From positions 496,001-560,000 of the forward strand of contig JBAOHI010000082.1 in the NCBI GenBank assembly GCA_037045535.1: a stretch of DNA of 64,000 bases, written 5' to 3'. Of this stretch, positions 16,523 through 25,428 are shown piece by piece (within the stretch, counting starts at the first letter, position 1; the number at the start of each line of letters is the position of its first letter). Below the pieces are notes generated by a model. It ran no database searches. It saw nothing but the letters and a program-made list of their open reading frames with translations, and was not told where the DNA came from. A program made the position numbers and the translations under genes. The stretch comes from Competibacter_A sp037045535. GTDB lineage: Bacteria; Pseudomonadota; Gammaproteobacteria; Competibacterales; Competibacteraceae.

Positions 16523-17423
16523 TTATGTTGCGGGTGCGACGGCCTCAGGCTGGGGCGCCACGTCCACCGACACTTCCAGCGAATGCGAGCCGCCACCGGT
16601 CATGACACCGGTCAACGGTGCGACATCGCCGTAGTCCCGTCCCCAAGCCAGCGTGATATGTTGATCCTGGGGCATGCAATCGTTGGTCGGATCGAATTCA
16701 GCCCAGTCCACGCCCGGCACGTACACTGCCAGCCAGGCGTGCGATGCATCGGCTCCGATCAGTCTTGGCTGACCCGGTGGAGGTATCGTTTCCAGATATC
16801 CACTGACATAGCGCGCCGCCAACCCCAGCCCGCGCAGGCAGGCAATGGCAAGATGGGCGAAATCCTGGCAGACACCGCGTCGCTGGCGCAAAACCTCCTT
16901 GAGCGGGGTGGCGACCGTAGTGAAGTGCGGGTCGTAGGTAAAATCTTGATAAATCCGCCGATTCAAATCGGCGACCGCCTCCAGTAAGGGCCGGCCGGGC
17001 GGAAAACTGGGCTTGGCGTATTCCAGGTAACTCGGATGAAGCGCCACAAAGGGAGAATCCAGCTCGAACAGGCGAGCTTCGATGATCTCGGGATCGCGGT
17101 CTTCCCGCAATATTCCCCGTACCTGCTCCCAAGGCATTGACGGGCTTGAGGCGTTGAACTGCCGGGTCGCCAGCACTTGCACCTCGGTGACCACCTTGAC
17201 TTCCAGCCGCTGGTGGATGTCCTGGATGGCGAAGTACAGCACCCGGTTGCCGAAGAAATCCTCCCGCTCGACGGAGAGAGCCGGTCGCGGCTTGATAGCG
17301 ATGCGGCTAGGCTGGCAGATGTTGCCAGGTGGTTTGTCTCGGTAGCAGCCTTGCCAGATTGTGACACAGGGCAACACCGCTGCTGTACTGGTACAGGGTA
17401 CGATGGGTGATGAGGTAATTCAC
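16523..17423 (-). pseudogene. Transglutaminase-like protein, frameshifted near its N-terminus
   Basis: From a GTG at 17423 the minus strand encodes VNYLITHRTLYQYSSGVALC and then HNLARLLPRQTTWQHLP, the standard N-terminus of the bacterial transglutaminase-like family, before a stop. The rest of the protein (SRIAIKPRP, REDFFGNRV, then the core) continues in the next frame. Skipping one base near 17312 joins both into about 299 residues, the usual length. The catalytic triad regions are present: QRRGVCQDFAHLAIACLRGLG (Cys), DASHAWLAVYVPG (His) and FDPTND (Asp). The GTG overlaps the stop of the ATP-grasp gene as GTGA, supporting coupling with it. This protease/transamidase family regularly accompanies circular ATP-grasp/alpha-E proteins. 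Confidence 0.8.
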
Positions 17424-20011
17424 AGCTGCATCGTGATCAGTTGGCGGGGCACTTCGGCATGGCTGAAGTGGCTGTGGGTTAAGGCGTCCGACAACCCTTT
17501 CAGCGGTTTTTGGATGGCTTCCAGCAGACGCGTCAGCTCGATGCTAGAGCTGGTGCTGTCATGGGCAAGCGTGGATAACGCCTCAATATCGGCCAGTTGC
17601 AGGGTGGTGAAGGCTTCTAAAACCAAGCGTTCCTCGGCGTTGCGATAGGGAGAGTTTTCAGGACGGTGCAGTCGGCTAACGTTGCGTTGCAGTCGGCGCA
17701 ACTGATAGCCGATTGATCGAGGATTGTCGGTGTCGAACAGCAGCAAATCGATGATTGCTGTTGGATGCAGCGCGGAACGATAGCGACGCCGGTAAGCGGT
17801 CAGATTATCGGTGATGGTCAGCACCACTTCCCATAGTGGAAGCCCCGGATTACGGGCGGTGATGAAGGCCAGATCGAACAGTTCCAGAGTCCGCAGCACC
17901 CGCTCCAAGTAACGGCCGATGTCAAAGAACAGCCAGCCCTGATGGTGTGGCATGGTTTCGTAATTCAACCCACAGAACGCCGCTGTGAGCATCAAATCGT
18001 CTTCCAACAATTTCCGGGTTTGCCGAGCGCCCAACCCTGAGGGCGGCTCTTGGATGCTGTGCTGGAGGCGGTTCAGTATCCGCCAACTGTCGTCCCCCAG
18101 ATGGTTACGAACCGCGCGACCGGTCCGCAACATACCGTTGAAGATAACTTGCATGCTACCGGGATGTTCCGGGCTCACGATCAGACCGAGCAATTCCTGA
18201 CGCAAGGCGAAGAAGCGAGCGCGGGGCGATTCCGCCACTGGCGGCACCGGAATCTCCAGGGCGTCGAGCAGATCGTCTAGGCAGCGCTCGTCGGTGTTGT
18301 CCTGCTCCCATTCCAGCAAGCGCCCGAAAGCCTCCCGCAACAGCCGGGCTGTGCTGTCGAGCCGCTCGCTGTAACGGCCCAACCAAAATAAGTTGTCCGC
18401 AACCCGGCTCGGCAGGTCGGTGCCGTCGCGGGTGACCACGATCGGGCCGTAAGCCTGGCGGAGCAAACTGACATGACGCTGCGGGGTAGGGGCCAGCACC
18501 CACCAGTCCTTGCTGATGCCGCCCTTTTGCAGAGCTGCTTGCAGGCTGTCCAGTCCCCCCGATGACACCCGCGCCAGACCGCCCGGCATAATCCGATAGC
18601 CATCGTCCTCGGCCACTGCGAAGCTTCGCAACAACACCGGGCGCGGTGTCAGGCGGCCTTCCTCCAGTACCGGAGCGGTGGACAGAGGCAGCGGTTCTTG
18701 GCCGACAAACAGATGCGGCGCCGTTTGAATCTTATCGATCAGTTGCCTGCGAGCTTTCTCGTCTAACTGAGCACCTTCCCAATACAGCCCGTTCGGTAAG
18801 ATCGAGCGCACCACAAGCCGATCCAGGTTAGCCAAGACATGGCTGCGATCTGCGAGCGCACCACACCACCAGGTCGGGAGCGAGGGCAGTTTGAGATCCT
18901 CGCCCAACAGCTGTCGGCAGAGCAGGGGCAGGAAAACGGCGAGGCCTGGATTTTCGATGATGCCGCTGCCCAAGGCGTTTGCGAGAGCGACATGGCCTTC
19001 GCGTACCGCCTGTAACAAACCGGGCACGCCCAACAGGGAATCGCCGCGCAGTTCCAGAGGATCGCAGAGATCATCGGCAACCCCTCGCAGAATGACATCC
19101 ACTGGCCGCAAACCCCCCAAGGTTTTCAGCCAAACTCGACCGTCGCGTACCACCAAATCCTCACCTTCGACCAGGCTGAGGGACAGGTAATTGGCCAGAT
19201 AGGCATGCTCAAAGTATCCCGAGCTGTTGGGACCGGGTGTCATCAACACGACATGCGGGTTTTCCGGGTTGTGGCGAGCTAGACCGGCGAGCGTGGCGCG
19301 CTCGGTTTCCAGGAAGCTAGCCAACCGGCGCAAGGGCGCGTCGCGATACATCATCGGTAGGGCGCGCGCCAGGATGATGCGATTTTCCAGGGTGTATCCA
19401 GCGCCCGACGGCGATTGCGCGCGGTCCCCATAGACTCGAATCACGCCATCCGGTCCCCGGGCAAGATCGACGCCATGGAAGATCAGCCAGCGCCGGCCAT
19501 CGGGCAAAGACTGATGACAGGGCGGGAGGAAGCCGGGGTGGGCGAACACCAGTTCGGGCGGCAACCAGCCCTGGCGAATCGTCATCCTCGGACCGTAAAT
19601 GTCCGCTAGCAGAGTGTTCAGCAATCGTGAGCGTTGCGCCAGACCTGCCGCCAGCTCGCTCCATTCCTCGCCGGTCATCAGCAGCGGGATACTATCCACC
19701 AGCCAAAGCCGTTGCGGACCTTGGGGATCATCGTAGGTGTTGTAGGTGACACCATCGGATTGCAGCAGCCGTTGCACCTCATTGTGGCGACGCTCCAGTT
19801 CTTCGCCACCGAGCTCCTCCAGAGCTTTCGCCATATTCTGCCAGTGAGGGCGCAAAATGCCGGGCGCCGAACACATCTCGTCGTAGCCTGATTCCAAAAC
19901 GGGATAGTCACCGAGCAAGGTATCGGTGGGCGTGCTAGAAAAATCCTGATAGGCAACAGATGCTTCAATCATCAAGGTCTCCAGGGACGGAGCCACCGCA
20001 AGAGGGTACAC
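17420..20011 (-). CDS. Fused circularly permuted ATP-grasp and alpha-E protein
   Basis: 863 residues. The first about 490 form a circularly permuted ATP-grasp type 2 domain (formerly DUF404/DUF407): RPHWQNMAKAL, GVTYNTYDD, RQGWLPPELVFAHPGFLPPC, HGVDLARGPDGVIRVYGDR and TPGPNSSGYFEHAYLANYL. The last about 330 are an alpha-helical alpha-E domain (formerly DUF403), beginning SRVADNLFWLGRYSERLD and containing YETMPHHQGWLFFDIGRYLER. In many bacteria these are separate genes next to a transglutaminase; here they are fused, and the transglutaminase gene follows with a 4-base overlap. The set is proposed to make or process a peptide-like amide product; the actual product is unknown. Confidence 0.85.
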   Translation of the reverse strand: MYPLAVAPSLETLMIEASVAYQDFSSTPTDTLLGDYPVLESGYDEMCSAPGILRPHWQNMAKALEELGGEELERRHNEVQRLLQSDGVTYNTYDDPQGPQRLWLVDSIPLLMTGEEWSELAAGLAQRSRLLNTLLADIYGPRMTIRQGWLPPELVFAHPGFLPPCHQSLPDGRRWLIFHGVDLARGPDGVIRVYGDRAQSPSGAGYTLENRIILARALPMMYRDAPLRRLASFLETERATLAGLARHNPENPHVVLMTPGPNSSGYFEHAYLANYLSLSLVEGEDLVVRDGRVWLKTLGGLRPVDVILRGVADDLCDPLELRGDSLLGVPGLLQAVREGHVALANALGSGIIENPGLAVFLPLLCRQLLGEDLKLPSLPTWWCGALADRSHVLANLDRLVVRSILPNGLYWEGAQLDEKARRQLIDKIQTAPHLFVGQEPLPLSTAPVLEEGRLTPRPVLLRSFAVAEDDGYRIMPGGLARVSSGGLDSLQAALQKGGISKDWWVLAPTPQRHVSLLRQAYGPIVVTRDGTDLPSRVADNLFWLGRYSERLDSTARLLREAFGRLLEWEQDNTDERCLDDLLDALEIPVPPVAESPRARFFALRQELLGLIVSPEHPGSMQVIFNGMLRTGRAVRNHLGDDSWRILNRLQHSIQEPPSGLGARQTRKLLEDDLMLTAAFCGLNYETMPHHQGWLFFDIGRYLERVLRTLELFDLAFITARNPGLPLWEVVLTITDNLTAYRRRYRSALHPTAIIDLLLFDTDNPRSIGYQLRRLQRNVSRLHRPENSPYRNAEERLVLEAFTTLQLADIEALSTLAHDSTSSSIELTRLLEAIQKPLKGLSDALTHSHFSHAEVPRQLITMQL

Positions 20012-20164
20012 GGGTCGGTGGGATCATGCCCTGCGTCTTTCCCGATCATGATGGATAACGGCTCGCGAGAAGTTGGCGGCAGTAACACTAAGCAAACAAT
20101 GTGCCTTATTATGGTGAAGAGACCACTCAAACGAATTGTGATCGGATAGCGGAAACGCGCGACA

Positions 20165-20530
20165 CTAATGGCCGAGCTGGCTGTTGGCGCGGCGCAGCCG
20201 TTCGGCAAGCGTACGCATCACTTGTAGCGCGAAGAGCGGTGTACGTTGGACCAGTGCGAGAAAATGCTCTCGGTTGACAGGGGCGAGCAGGCATTCCGTT
20301 TTGGCAATCGCGGAGGCGCTGCGGGGTTTGTCGTCGATTAGCGCCAGCTCGCCCAGGATGCCGCCAGAACTTACCGTTTCGAGAACTCGTCCGCCACTGA
20401 GCATGATATCGACTTGGCCATCGGCCACGATGTACATCGAACTGCCCAGTTCACCTTCGCGGAAAATGACATGGCCGGGCGCAAAGGATTGATAGTGTTC
20501 AATTGCGTCAAAAAGATTCTGGTTCGGCAT
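20165..20530 (-). CDS. Stand-alone cyclic-nucleotide-binding domain protein
   Basis: 121 residues forming a single CRP-like cNMP-binding beta-roll: FAPGHVIFREGELGSSMYIV, the phosphate-binding region GGILGELALIDDKPRSASA with the conserved Glu and Arg, and a C-terminal helix (LRRANSQ). No DNA-binding or catalytic domain is attached. It may sense cAMP/cGMP or act as a membrane-free adaptor. It reads away from cbiD; its upstream gap is shared with that gene. Confidence 0.85.
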   Translation of the reverse strand: MPNQNLFDAIEHYQSFAPGHVIFREGELGSSMYIVADGQVDIMLSGGRVLETVSSGGILGELALIDDKPRSASAIAKTECLLAPVNREHFLALVQRTPLFALQVMRTLAERLRRANSQLGH

Positions 20531-20833
20531 GCAAAATTCCTCGTCGTACTGGGTGCCGACCGGCCGCTTGCGTCTCGGCCGGTCGGTTGCTGGTGCGATG
20601 ATTTTGTGGCAGTTTAGCCCAGTTTACAGAGCCTTGATAGCTCATGGCCGGATCACGCCTCCGCGGACTGTCCGGAAATACGGTTAGAAGTGGTCGCCTC
20701 GCTTGCAAATAGCGGCAGCTCCGATGTGCAGTGGCTTGCAAATGCCGAGCAGCGCGCCCGATCTGTGGCCACCAGCGTCCGACTCATTTCACCCTGTCAA
20801 TAAACGCTATTTTACAGGATAGATTCGCCTGTC
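20531..20833. promoter_or_regulatory. 303-bp gap between the cNMP-binding gene and cbiD, with a spaced direct repeat
   Basis: This divergent intergenic region must hold promoters for both neighbours. GCTTGCAAAT occurs at 20701-20710 and again at 20734-20743, 33 bp apart, about three helical turns, which would place two protein sites on the same face. A perfect CCTGT/ACAGG pair flanks CAATAAACGCTATTTT just before cbiD. No cobalamin riboswitch is recognisable here. Confidence 0.3.
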
Positions 20834-21928
20834 ATGCGCCCCGACACCCCCGAGACTCCAGGAGCCTTGCGTTACGGCTACACCACTGGTGCGTGTGCCA
20901 CCGCCGCCAGTGTGGCCGCTGCGTATCGACTGCTGGCCGGGATCGAGCTCGACCAGGTGGCAATCGCACTGCCGCGTGGCCAACGGGTTCTATTCCGGCT
21001 GGCGTATTGCCGGCGGACAGAACTGGGCGCCGAGGCAGCGACGGTTAAAGATGCTGGCGATGATCCCGATGTGACCCACGGCGCCTTGATTTTCGCTCGA
21101 ATGGAGTTGAGTCCGCTGCCAGGCGTGCGCTTTCACGCCGGTCCAGGAGTCGGTATCGTGACCCGTCCGGGGTTACCGATACCGATTGGTGAGCCCGCCA
21201 TCAATCCGACGCCGCGCCGGATGATCAGCGAACACCTGACGCAACTGGGCACCGAGCACGCGTATCACGGCGGTTTCGAGGTGACCATCGGCGTCGAGAA
21301 CGGAGCCGAGCTGGCCCAAAAAACCTTGAATCCGCGCCTTGGGATCATCGGCGGTTTATCTATCCTCGGCACCACCGGCATCGTCCGGCCGTTTTCCTGT
21401 TCCGCTTATATCGCCTCCATCCAGCAGGCTATCGACGTGGCGCGTGCCAATGGCTTGACGCATATCGCCGCCTGCACTGGCGCTACTAGTGAGCAAACCA
21501 TGCGTGCTCGGTACGCGTTGGCCGACATGGCGTTGATCGAGATGGGCGATTTTGCCGGTGCGGTGCTGAAACACCTGCGGCGGTCACCGATGCCCCGGCT
21601 AAGCTTGGCGGGTGGTTTCGGCAAGATCAGCAAGCTGGCGGCGGGCCATCTCGATCTGCATAGCCGCAGTTCCAGCGTCGATCTCCCCCTCCTGGCGATG
21701 GAAGCGGCGGCGCTGGGCGCGGAGGCTGCCTTGCAGGATGCGATTCGAACCGCCAATACCAGTCAGCGGGCACTGGCGCTAGCCCACGCCGCAGGATTGC
21801 CTTTGGGCGACCGGGTTTGCTTAATGGCGCGCGACCGGGCTCGCGCCATTTTGCCGGATACGGTAACGGTGGAAATCTGGGCCACCGACCGGGAAGGCAG
21901 ACCGGTCGGCCATGCTGACTTTGCCTGA
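20834..21928 (+). CDS. cbiD: Cobalt-precorrin-5B (C1)-methyltransferase
   Basis: 364 residues, the usual length of CbiD. Family signatures are RYGYTTGACATAASVAAA at the N-terminus, DDPDVTHGALI near 75, GPGVGIVTRPGLPIPIGEPAINPTPR near 105 and GGLSILGTTGIVRPFS near 170. CbiD methylates C1 of the corrin ring and expels the ring-contraction fragment in the anaerobic, cobalt-early pathway. It overlaps the following precorrin-6A reductase gene by one base (TGATG), so both are one operon. No CbiG or CbiF gene is adjacent. Confidence 0.95.
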   Translation: MRPDTPETPGALRYGYTTGACATAASVAAAYRLLAGIELDQVAIALPRGQRVLFRLAYCRRTELGAEAATVKDAGDDPDVTHGALIFARMELSPLPGVRFHAGPGVGIVTRPGLPIPIGEPAINPTPRRMISEHLTQLGTEHAYHGGFEVTIGVENGAELAQKTLNPRLGIIGGLSILGTTGIVRPFSCSAYIASIQQAIDVARANGLTHIAACTGATSEQTMRARYALADMALIEMGDFAGAVLKHLRRSPMPRLSLAGGFGKISKLAAGHLDLHSRSSSVDLPLLAMEAAALGAEAALQDAIRTANTSQRALALAHAAGLPLGDRVCLMARDRARAILPDTVTVEIWATDREGRPVGHADFA

Positions 21929-22659
21929 TGCGCCTCCTAATTCTCGGCGGTATCGGCGAGGCGGTGCAACTGGCGCGACGGCTGGCGCTGAGCCATGCGG
22001 TAACGTATTGCATGGCAGGCAAGGGGCGTTTGCCGGATCTGCCCTGCGCGGTGCGAATGGGCGGTTTCGGCGGTGCCGCTGGATTGGCGACGTTTCTGCA
22101 CGAGAACGGTATTGAGCTATTGATCGACGCCACCCATCCTTTTGCAGCGCAAATCAGTCGCAATGCAGCACAGGCGGCGGGTCAGGTTAAGGTACCGCTT
22201 TGGGCTTATCGGCGGCCGGCGTGGCGACCGGAACTTAGCGACGATTGGCGTTCTGTAACGGACTGGCCAGCGTTGATGGCCGCCTTGCGGAAATTCGAGC
22301 GACTGTTTTTTACCATCGGCCTGGAGCCCTTGCGTCACGCAGCCGACATTCCGACCGGGCAGCACTGGTTGGTGCGCTGTCTGGCGGCGGAACCGCCAGC
22401 CACACCGCAATTGACCCTGCTGTGTGCCATCGGGCCTTTTGCTTGGGAGGATGAACTGGCGTTATTGCGGAATTATCGGATCGATGTACTGGTGGCTAAG
22501 AATAGCGGTGGTGGCGCGGTCGAGGCCAAGTTGCTGGCGGCGCGACAGTCACGCATTCCGGTAGTGATGCTGGAGCGGCCGGTGTTGCCTGTCGTGGATC
22601 GGGAGTTTGATACAACGGAGCGGTTGATCGAGGCGTTGGAGGCAGAGCCTTTGCGATAA
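21928..22659 (+). CDS. cbiJ: Cobalt-precorrin-6A reductase
   Basis: 243 residues. The N-terminus RLLILGGIGEAVQLARRLA is the nucleotide-binding loop of CbiJ/CobK, and LLIDATHPFAAQISRNAAQA near residue 65 and LVAKNSGGGAVEAKLLAAR near 190 are family hallmarks. The enzyme reduces the C18-C19 double bond of (cobalt-)precorrin-6A with NADPH. Its ATG overlaps the cbiD stop. Because the neighbour is CbiD, the cobalt-early name is used. Confidence 0.92.
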   Translation: MRLLILGGIGEAVQLARRLALSHAVTYCMAGKGRLPDLPCAVRMGGFGGAAGLATFLHENGIELLIDATHPFAAQISRNAAQAAGQVKVPLWAYRRPAWRPELSDDWRSVTDWPALMAALRKFERLFFTIGLEPLRHAADIPTGQHWLVRCLAAEPPATPQLTLLCAIGPFAWEDELALLRNYRIDVLVAKNSGGGAVEAKLLAARQSRIPVVMLERPVLPVVDREFDTTERLIEALEAEPLR

Positions 22660-22758
22660 AGCGATTCAATAGCGGCATGGCGACCGTGCGCGACCCCCCT
22701 GCCTTGGCTTGCTGGCCAGTTGAATGCGCATCAACCGGCCATGCGGAATAGACCCCGC

Positions 22759-23712
22759 TTACTGGCTTAGGCTATCCAGATATTTGTCCGCGTCCAAGGC
22801 CGCCATGCAACCGGTGCCGGCGGAGGTGACCGCCTGCCGATAGACGTGATCGGCCACATCGCCGGCGGCGAATACGCCGGGAATACTGGTGGCCGTGGCA
22901 CCTCCTTCGCTGCCGCCCTTCACCTTAATGTAACCGTTGTGCATGTCCAACTGCCCAGCGAAGAGGTCGGTGTTCGGCTTGTGGCCGATGGCGATGAACA
23001 CCCCTTGCAGCGAAATATCGCGCGTCTCATCGCTCTTGACGTTGCGGACGCGGATGCCGGTCACGCCGCTGTCGTCACCCAGTACCGTATCCAGCGTACT
23101 GTCCAGTTCCAGATGAACCTTGCCTGTGCTCGCTTTCTCCATCAGCTTATCCACCATGATCTTCTCGGCACGGAACTGTTGGCGGCGATGGATCAAGGTG
23201 ACATCGCTGGCGATGTTGGCAAGATACAGCGCTTCCTCGACCGCCGTGTTGCCGCCACCGACCACCGCGACTTTTTGGTTGCGGTAGAAAAAGCCGTCAC
23301 AGGTGGCGCAGCCGGACACGCCTTTGCCCATGAAAGCCTGTTCCGAAGGCAAACCGAGATATTGGGCGCTAGCACCGGTGGCGATGATCAGTGCGTCGCA
23401 GGTGTACTCGCCGGAATCGCCAATCAGTCGGAACGGGCGCTCTTGCAGCTTGGCGGTGTGAATCTGGTCGAAGATGATCTCGGTGTGGAAGCGTTCGGCG
23501 TGCTGGCGCATCCGTTCCATCAGGTCCGGTCCCATCAAGCCTTCCACGTCTCCCGGCCAGTTGTCCACCTCGGTGGTGGTGGTCAGCTGACCCCCCATTT
23601 GCAAGCCAGTAATCAATACCGGCTTGAGGTTGGCGCGGGCGGCGTAGACGGCAGCGGTATAGCCGGCGGGGCCGGAGCCGAGAATCAACAGGCGGGCGTG
23701 TTTCGTGCTCAT
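22759..23712 (-). CDS. trxB: Thioredoxin-disulfide reductase
   Basis: 317 residues. ATG at 23712 is chosen because the FAD motif GSGPAGYTAAVYAARANL lies right behind it and a GGGAGA site precedes it; the frame stays open further upstream without homology. The redox pair is CATCDGFF near residue 137, the NADPH motif VVGGGNTAVEEALYLA near 153 and the second FAD motif GVFAAGDVADHVYRQA near 280. It reduces thioredoxin with NADPH in the cytoplasm. A peroxiredoxin gene lies about 200 bp upstream in the same direction, forming a plausible peroxide-defence pair separated by a repeat element. Confidence 0.95.
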   Translation of the reverse strand: MSTKHARLLILGSGPAGYTAAVYAARANLKPVLITGLQMGGQLTTTTEVDNWPGDVEGLMGPDLMERMRQHAERFHTEIIFDQIHTAKLQERPFRLIGDSGEYTCDALIIATGASAQYLGLPSEQAFMGKGVSGCATCDGFFYRNQKVAVVGGGNTAVEEALYLANIASDVTLIHRRQQFRAEKIMVDKLMEKASTGKVHLELDSTLDTVLGDDSGVTGIRVRNVKSDETRDISLQGVFIAIGHKPNTDLFAGQLDMHNGYIKVKGGSEGGATATSIPGVFAAGDVADHVYRQAVTSAGTGCMAALDADKYLDSLSQ

Positions 23713-23821
23713 ATAGGTCTCCCCAGAGTTTTCTGAAATAGCGATCAATGCCAAAACGCAAACGGCCGTCCGGGAAGGACGCTGGCGTGCGGACACTGGA
23801 CCGGGGCGCCCTGCTCCCACT

Positions 23822-23901
23822 GGAGAGAGGTTGGCGGTGAGGGTTGGCTTGATGCGAGATCTCGGTATCCTCACCCCAACCCTCTCCCCTGAGGGAGAGG
23901 G
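23822..23901. repeat. REP-like palindromic element between trxB and the peroxiredoxin gene
   Basis: GGAGAGAGGTTGGCGGTGAG at 23822 pairs imperfectly with CCTCACCCCAACCCTCTCCC at about 23869-23888, and a second short hairpin CCCTCTCCCCTGAGGGAGAG lies at its right end. The text resembles dispersed intergenic palindromes common in environmental proteobacteria. It may also act as a terminator for the peroxiredoxin gene. Copy number must be checked in the genome. Confidence 0.6.
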
Positions 23902-23909
23902 ACCGATGC

Positions 23910-24509
23910 TTACAGCCCGCCGGCGTTCTCGGCCAAGTACGCGGCCACGCCCTCGGCGGTGGGCTTCATCCCCTTTTGGCCCTTCTTCCAGCCGGCCGGA
24001 CAGACTTCACCGTACTGCTCGGTGAATTGCAGCGCCTCGACCAGGCGGACCATCTCGTCTACTTCGCGGCCCAGCGGCAGGTTGTTGATGATCTGCGCCT
24101 GCACCACCCCAGCCTTGTCGATCAGGAAAGAGCCACGCAGCGCCACGCCAGCCGGATGCTCGATGCCGTAGGCCTTGGTGATTTCATGCTTCACATCGGC
24201 GACCAGCGGGAACTGGACCCGACCGATCCCTCCTTTCTCGACCGGCGTTTCACGCCAGGCGAAGTGGCTGAACTGCGAATCGATGGACACGCCGACCACT
24301 TCCACGCCCAGCTCCTTGAACTTGGACACCCGATGATCGTGGGCGATGATCTCCGACGGGCAGACGAAGGTGAAATCCAGCGGGTAGAAAAACAGCACTA
24401 CATACTTGCCGCGCAGATCGGAAAGCTTGAAGCTTTCGTTGATGGAACCATCGGGCATGACGGCAGCAGCGGTGAAATCAGGAGCCTGCTGGGTAACGAG
24501 AACGCTCAT
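23910..24509 (-). CDS. 2-Cys peroxiredoxin (AhpC/Prx1 type)
   Basis: 199 residues. The peroxidatic Cys lies in FYPLDFTFVCPSEI near residue 51 and the resolving Cys in GEVCPAGWKKG near 170; the active-site Arg region is LRGSFLIDKAG. It reduces hydrogen peroxide and organic peroxides in the cytoplasm, drawing electrons from thioredoxin or AhpF. With trxB as its downstream neighbour, thioredoxin is the likely donor. The ATG has a GGAG-type site (GGAGATCAAC). Confidence 0.93.
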   Translation of the reverse strand: MSVLVTQQAPDFTAAAVMPDGSINESFKLSDLRGKYVVLFFYPLDFTFVCPSEIIAHDHRVSKFKELGVEVVGVSIDSQFSHFAWRETPVEKGGIGRVQFPLVADVKHEITKAYGIEHPAGVALRGSFLIDKAGVVQAQIINNLPLGREVDEMVRLVEALQFTEQYGEVCPAGWKKGQKGMKPTAEGVAAYLAENAGGL

Positions 24510-24640
24510 GTGTTGATCTCCTCGGAGTCGTTGCGGATGACGTGTGGTTAAGATGGCTTGTAGCTTAGACGGTTTTTTTCAAGCGCGGAAATTGAATCGG
24601 CCAAATGAGCCGATAGCCACCGGCTAATTGACAGCTCGCT

Positions 24641-24668
24641 TTGTCATGTCCTTGTCATCAATTTGCAT
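24641..24668 (+). promoter_or_regulatory. Pho box upstream of phoB
   Basis: TTGTCAT at 24641-24647 repeats exactly at 24652-24658, an 11-bp period, and a weaker third unit (TTGCATT) starts at 24663. This is the direct-repeat layout of a PhoB-binding Pho box. It lies about 70-95 bp upstream of phoB, so phoBR is probably activated by PhoB itself at low phosphate. Confidence 0.8.
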
Positions 24669-24735
24669 TAGATAGGGACATGAGGCGAGTGCCCTGCATA
24701 GACTGGGGACGGTTCCGGCAAAGTCAAGAGGATTC

Positions 24736-25428
24736 ATGAACACGAAACGCATTTTAATCGTGGAGGACGAGCAGCCCATCAGGGAGATGGTGATGTTCGC
24801 CCTGGCTGGCGCGGGTTATGACGTACGGGAGGCCGCTGATGCTCGCGAAGCGCAAGCGCGCATCGCCGAGCGCCTGCCCGATCTCATTTTGTTGGACTGG
24901 ATGCTGCCGGGCATCAGCGGGATCGATTTCGCGCGCCGCTTAAAGCGCGACGAATTGACCCGCGATCTGCCGGTCATCATGCTGACCGCCCGCGCCGAGG
25001 AGGAAGATAAGGTGCAGGGTTTGGAAAGTGGCTCCGACGATTACATCACCAAACCGTTTTCACCACGAGAATTGGTGGCGCGCATCCGGGCGGTAATGCG
25101 ACGTGGTGGGCCAGGGGCCGAGGACGAAATCTTGCGGGCTAACAGCCTGTCTCTGGATCTGGCCAGCCATCGGGTCAGCGCTGGCGAAGCCCTGCTGGAC
25201 ATCGGTCCGACTGAGTATCGATTGCTGGAATTTTTCATGTCCCATCCGGAACGGGTTTACAGCCGGAGCCAACTACTGGATCGGGTGTGGGGGAGTAACG
25301 TTTATGTCGAGGAGCGCACCGTGGATGTCCATATCCGTCGCCTGCGCAAGGTACTGGAACCGCACGGCCACGATGCGCTGATCCAAACCGTGCGTGGTGC
25401 CGGCTATCGGTTTTCGACCCGGGTGTGA
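24736..25428 (+). CDS. phoB: Phosphate regulon response regulator PhoB
   Basis: 230 residues, typical of PhoB. The receiver domain has the acidic pair VEDEQ, the phospho-Asp in LILLDWMLPG (about residue 54), the switch Thr in MLTAR and the Lys in TKPFSPREL. The winged-helix DNA-binding domain of the OmpR type covers about 130-228 (LLDIGPTEYRLLEFFMSHP, RTVDVHIRRLRKVL, GAGYRF). It activates phosphate-scavenging genes when phosphorylated by PhoR. A Pho box precedes it, and its stop overlaps the phoR start (GTGA). Confidence 0.95.
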   Translation: MNTKRILIVEDEQPIREMVMFALAGAGYDVREAADAREAQARIAERLPDLILLDWMLPGISGIDFARRLKRDELTRDLPVIMLTARAEEEDKVQGLESGSDDYITKPFSPRELVARIRAVMRRGGPGAEDEILRANSLSLDLASHRVSAGEALLDIGPTEYRLLEFFMSHPERVYSRSQLLDRVWGSNVYVEERTVDVHIRRLRKVLEPHGHDALIQTVRGAGYRFSTRV

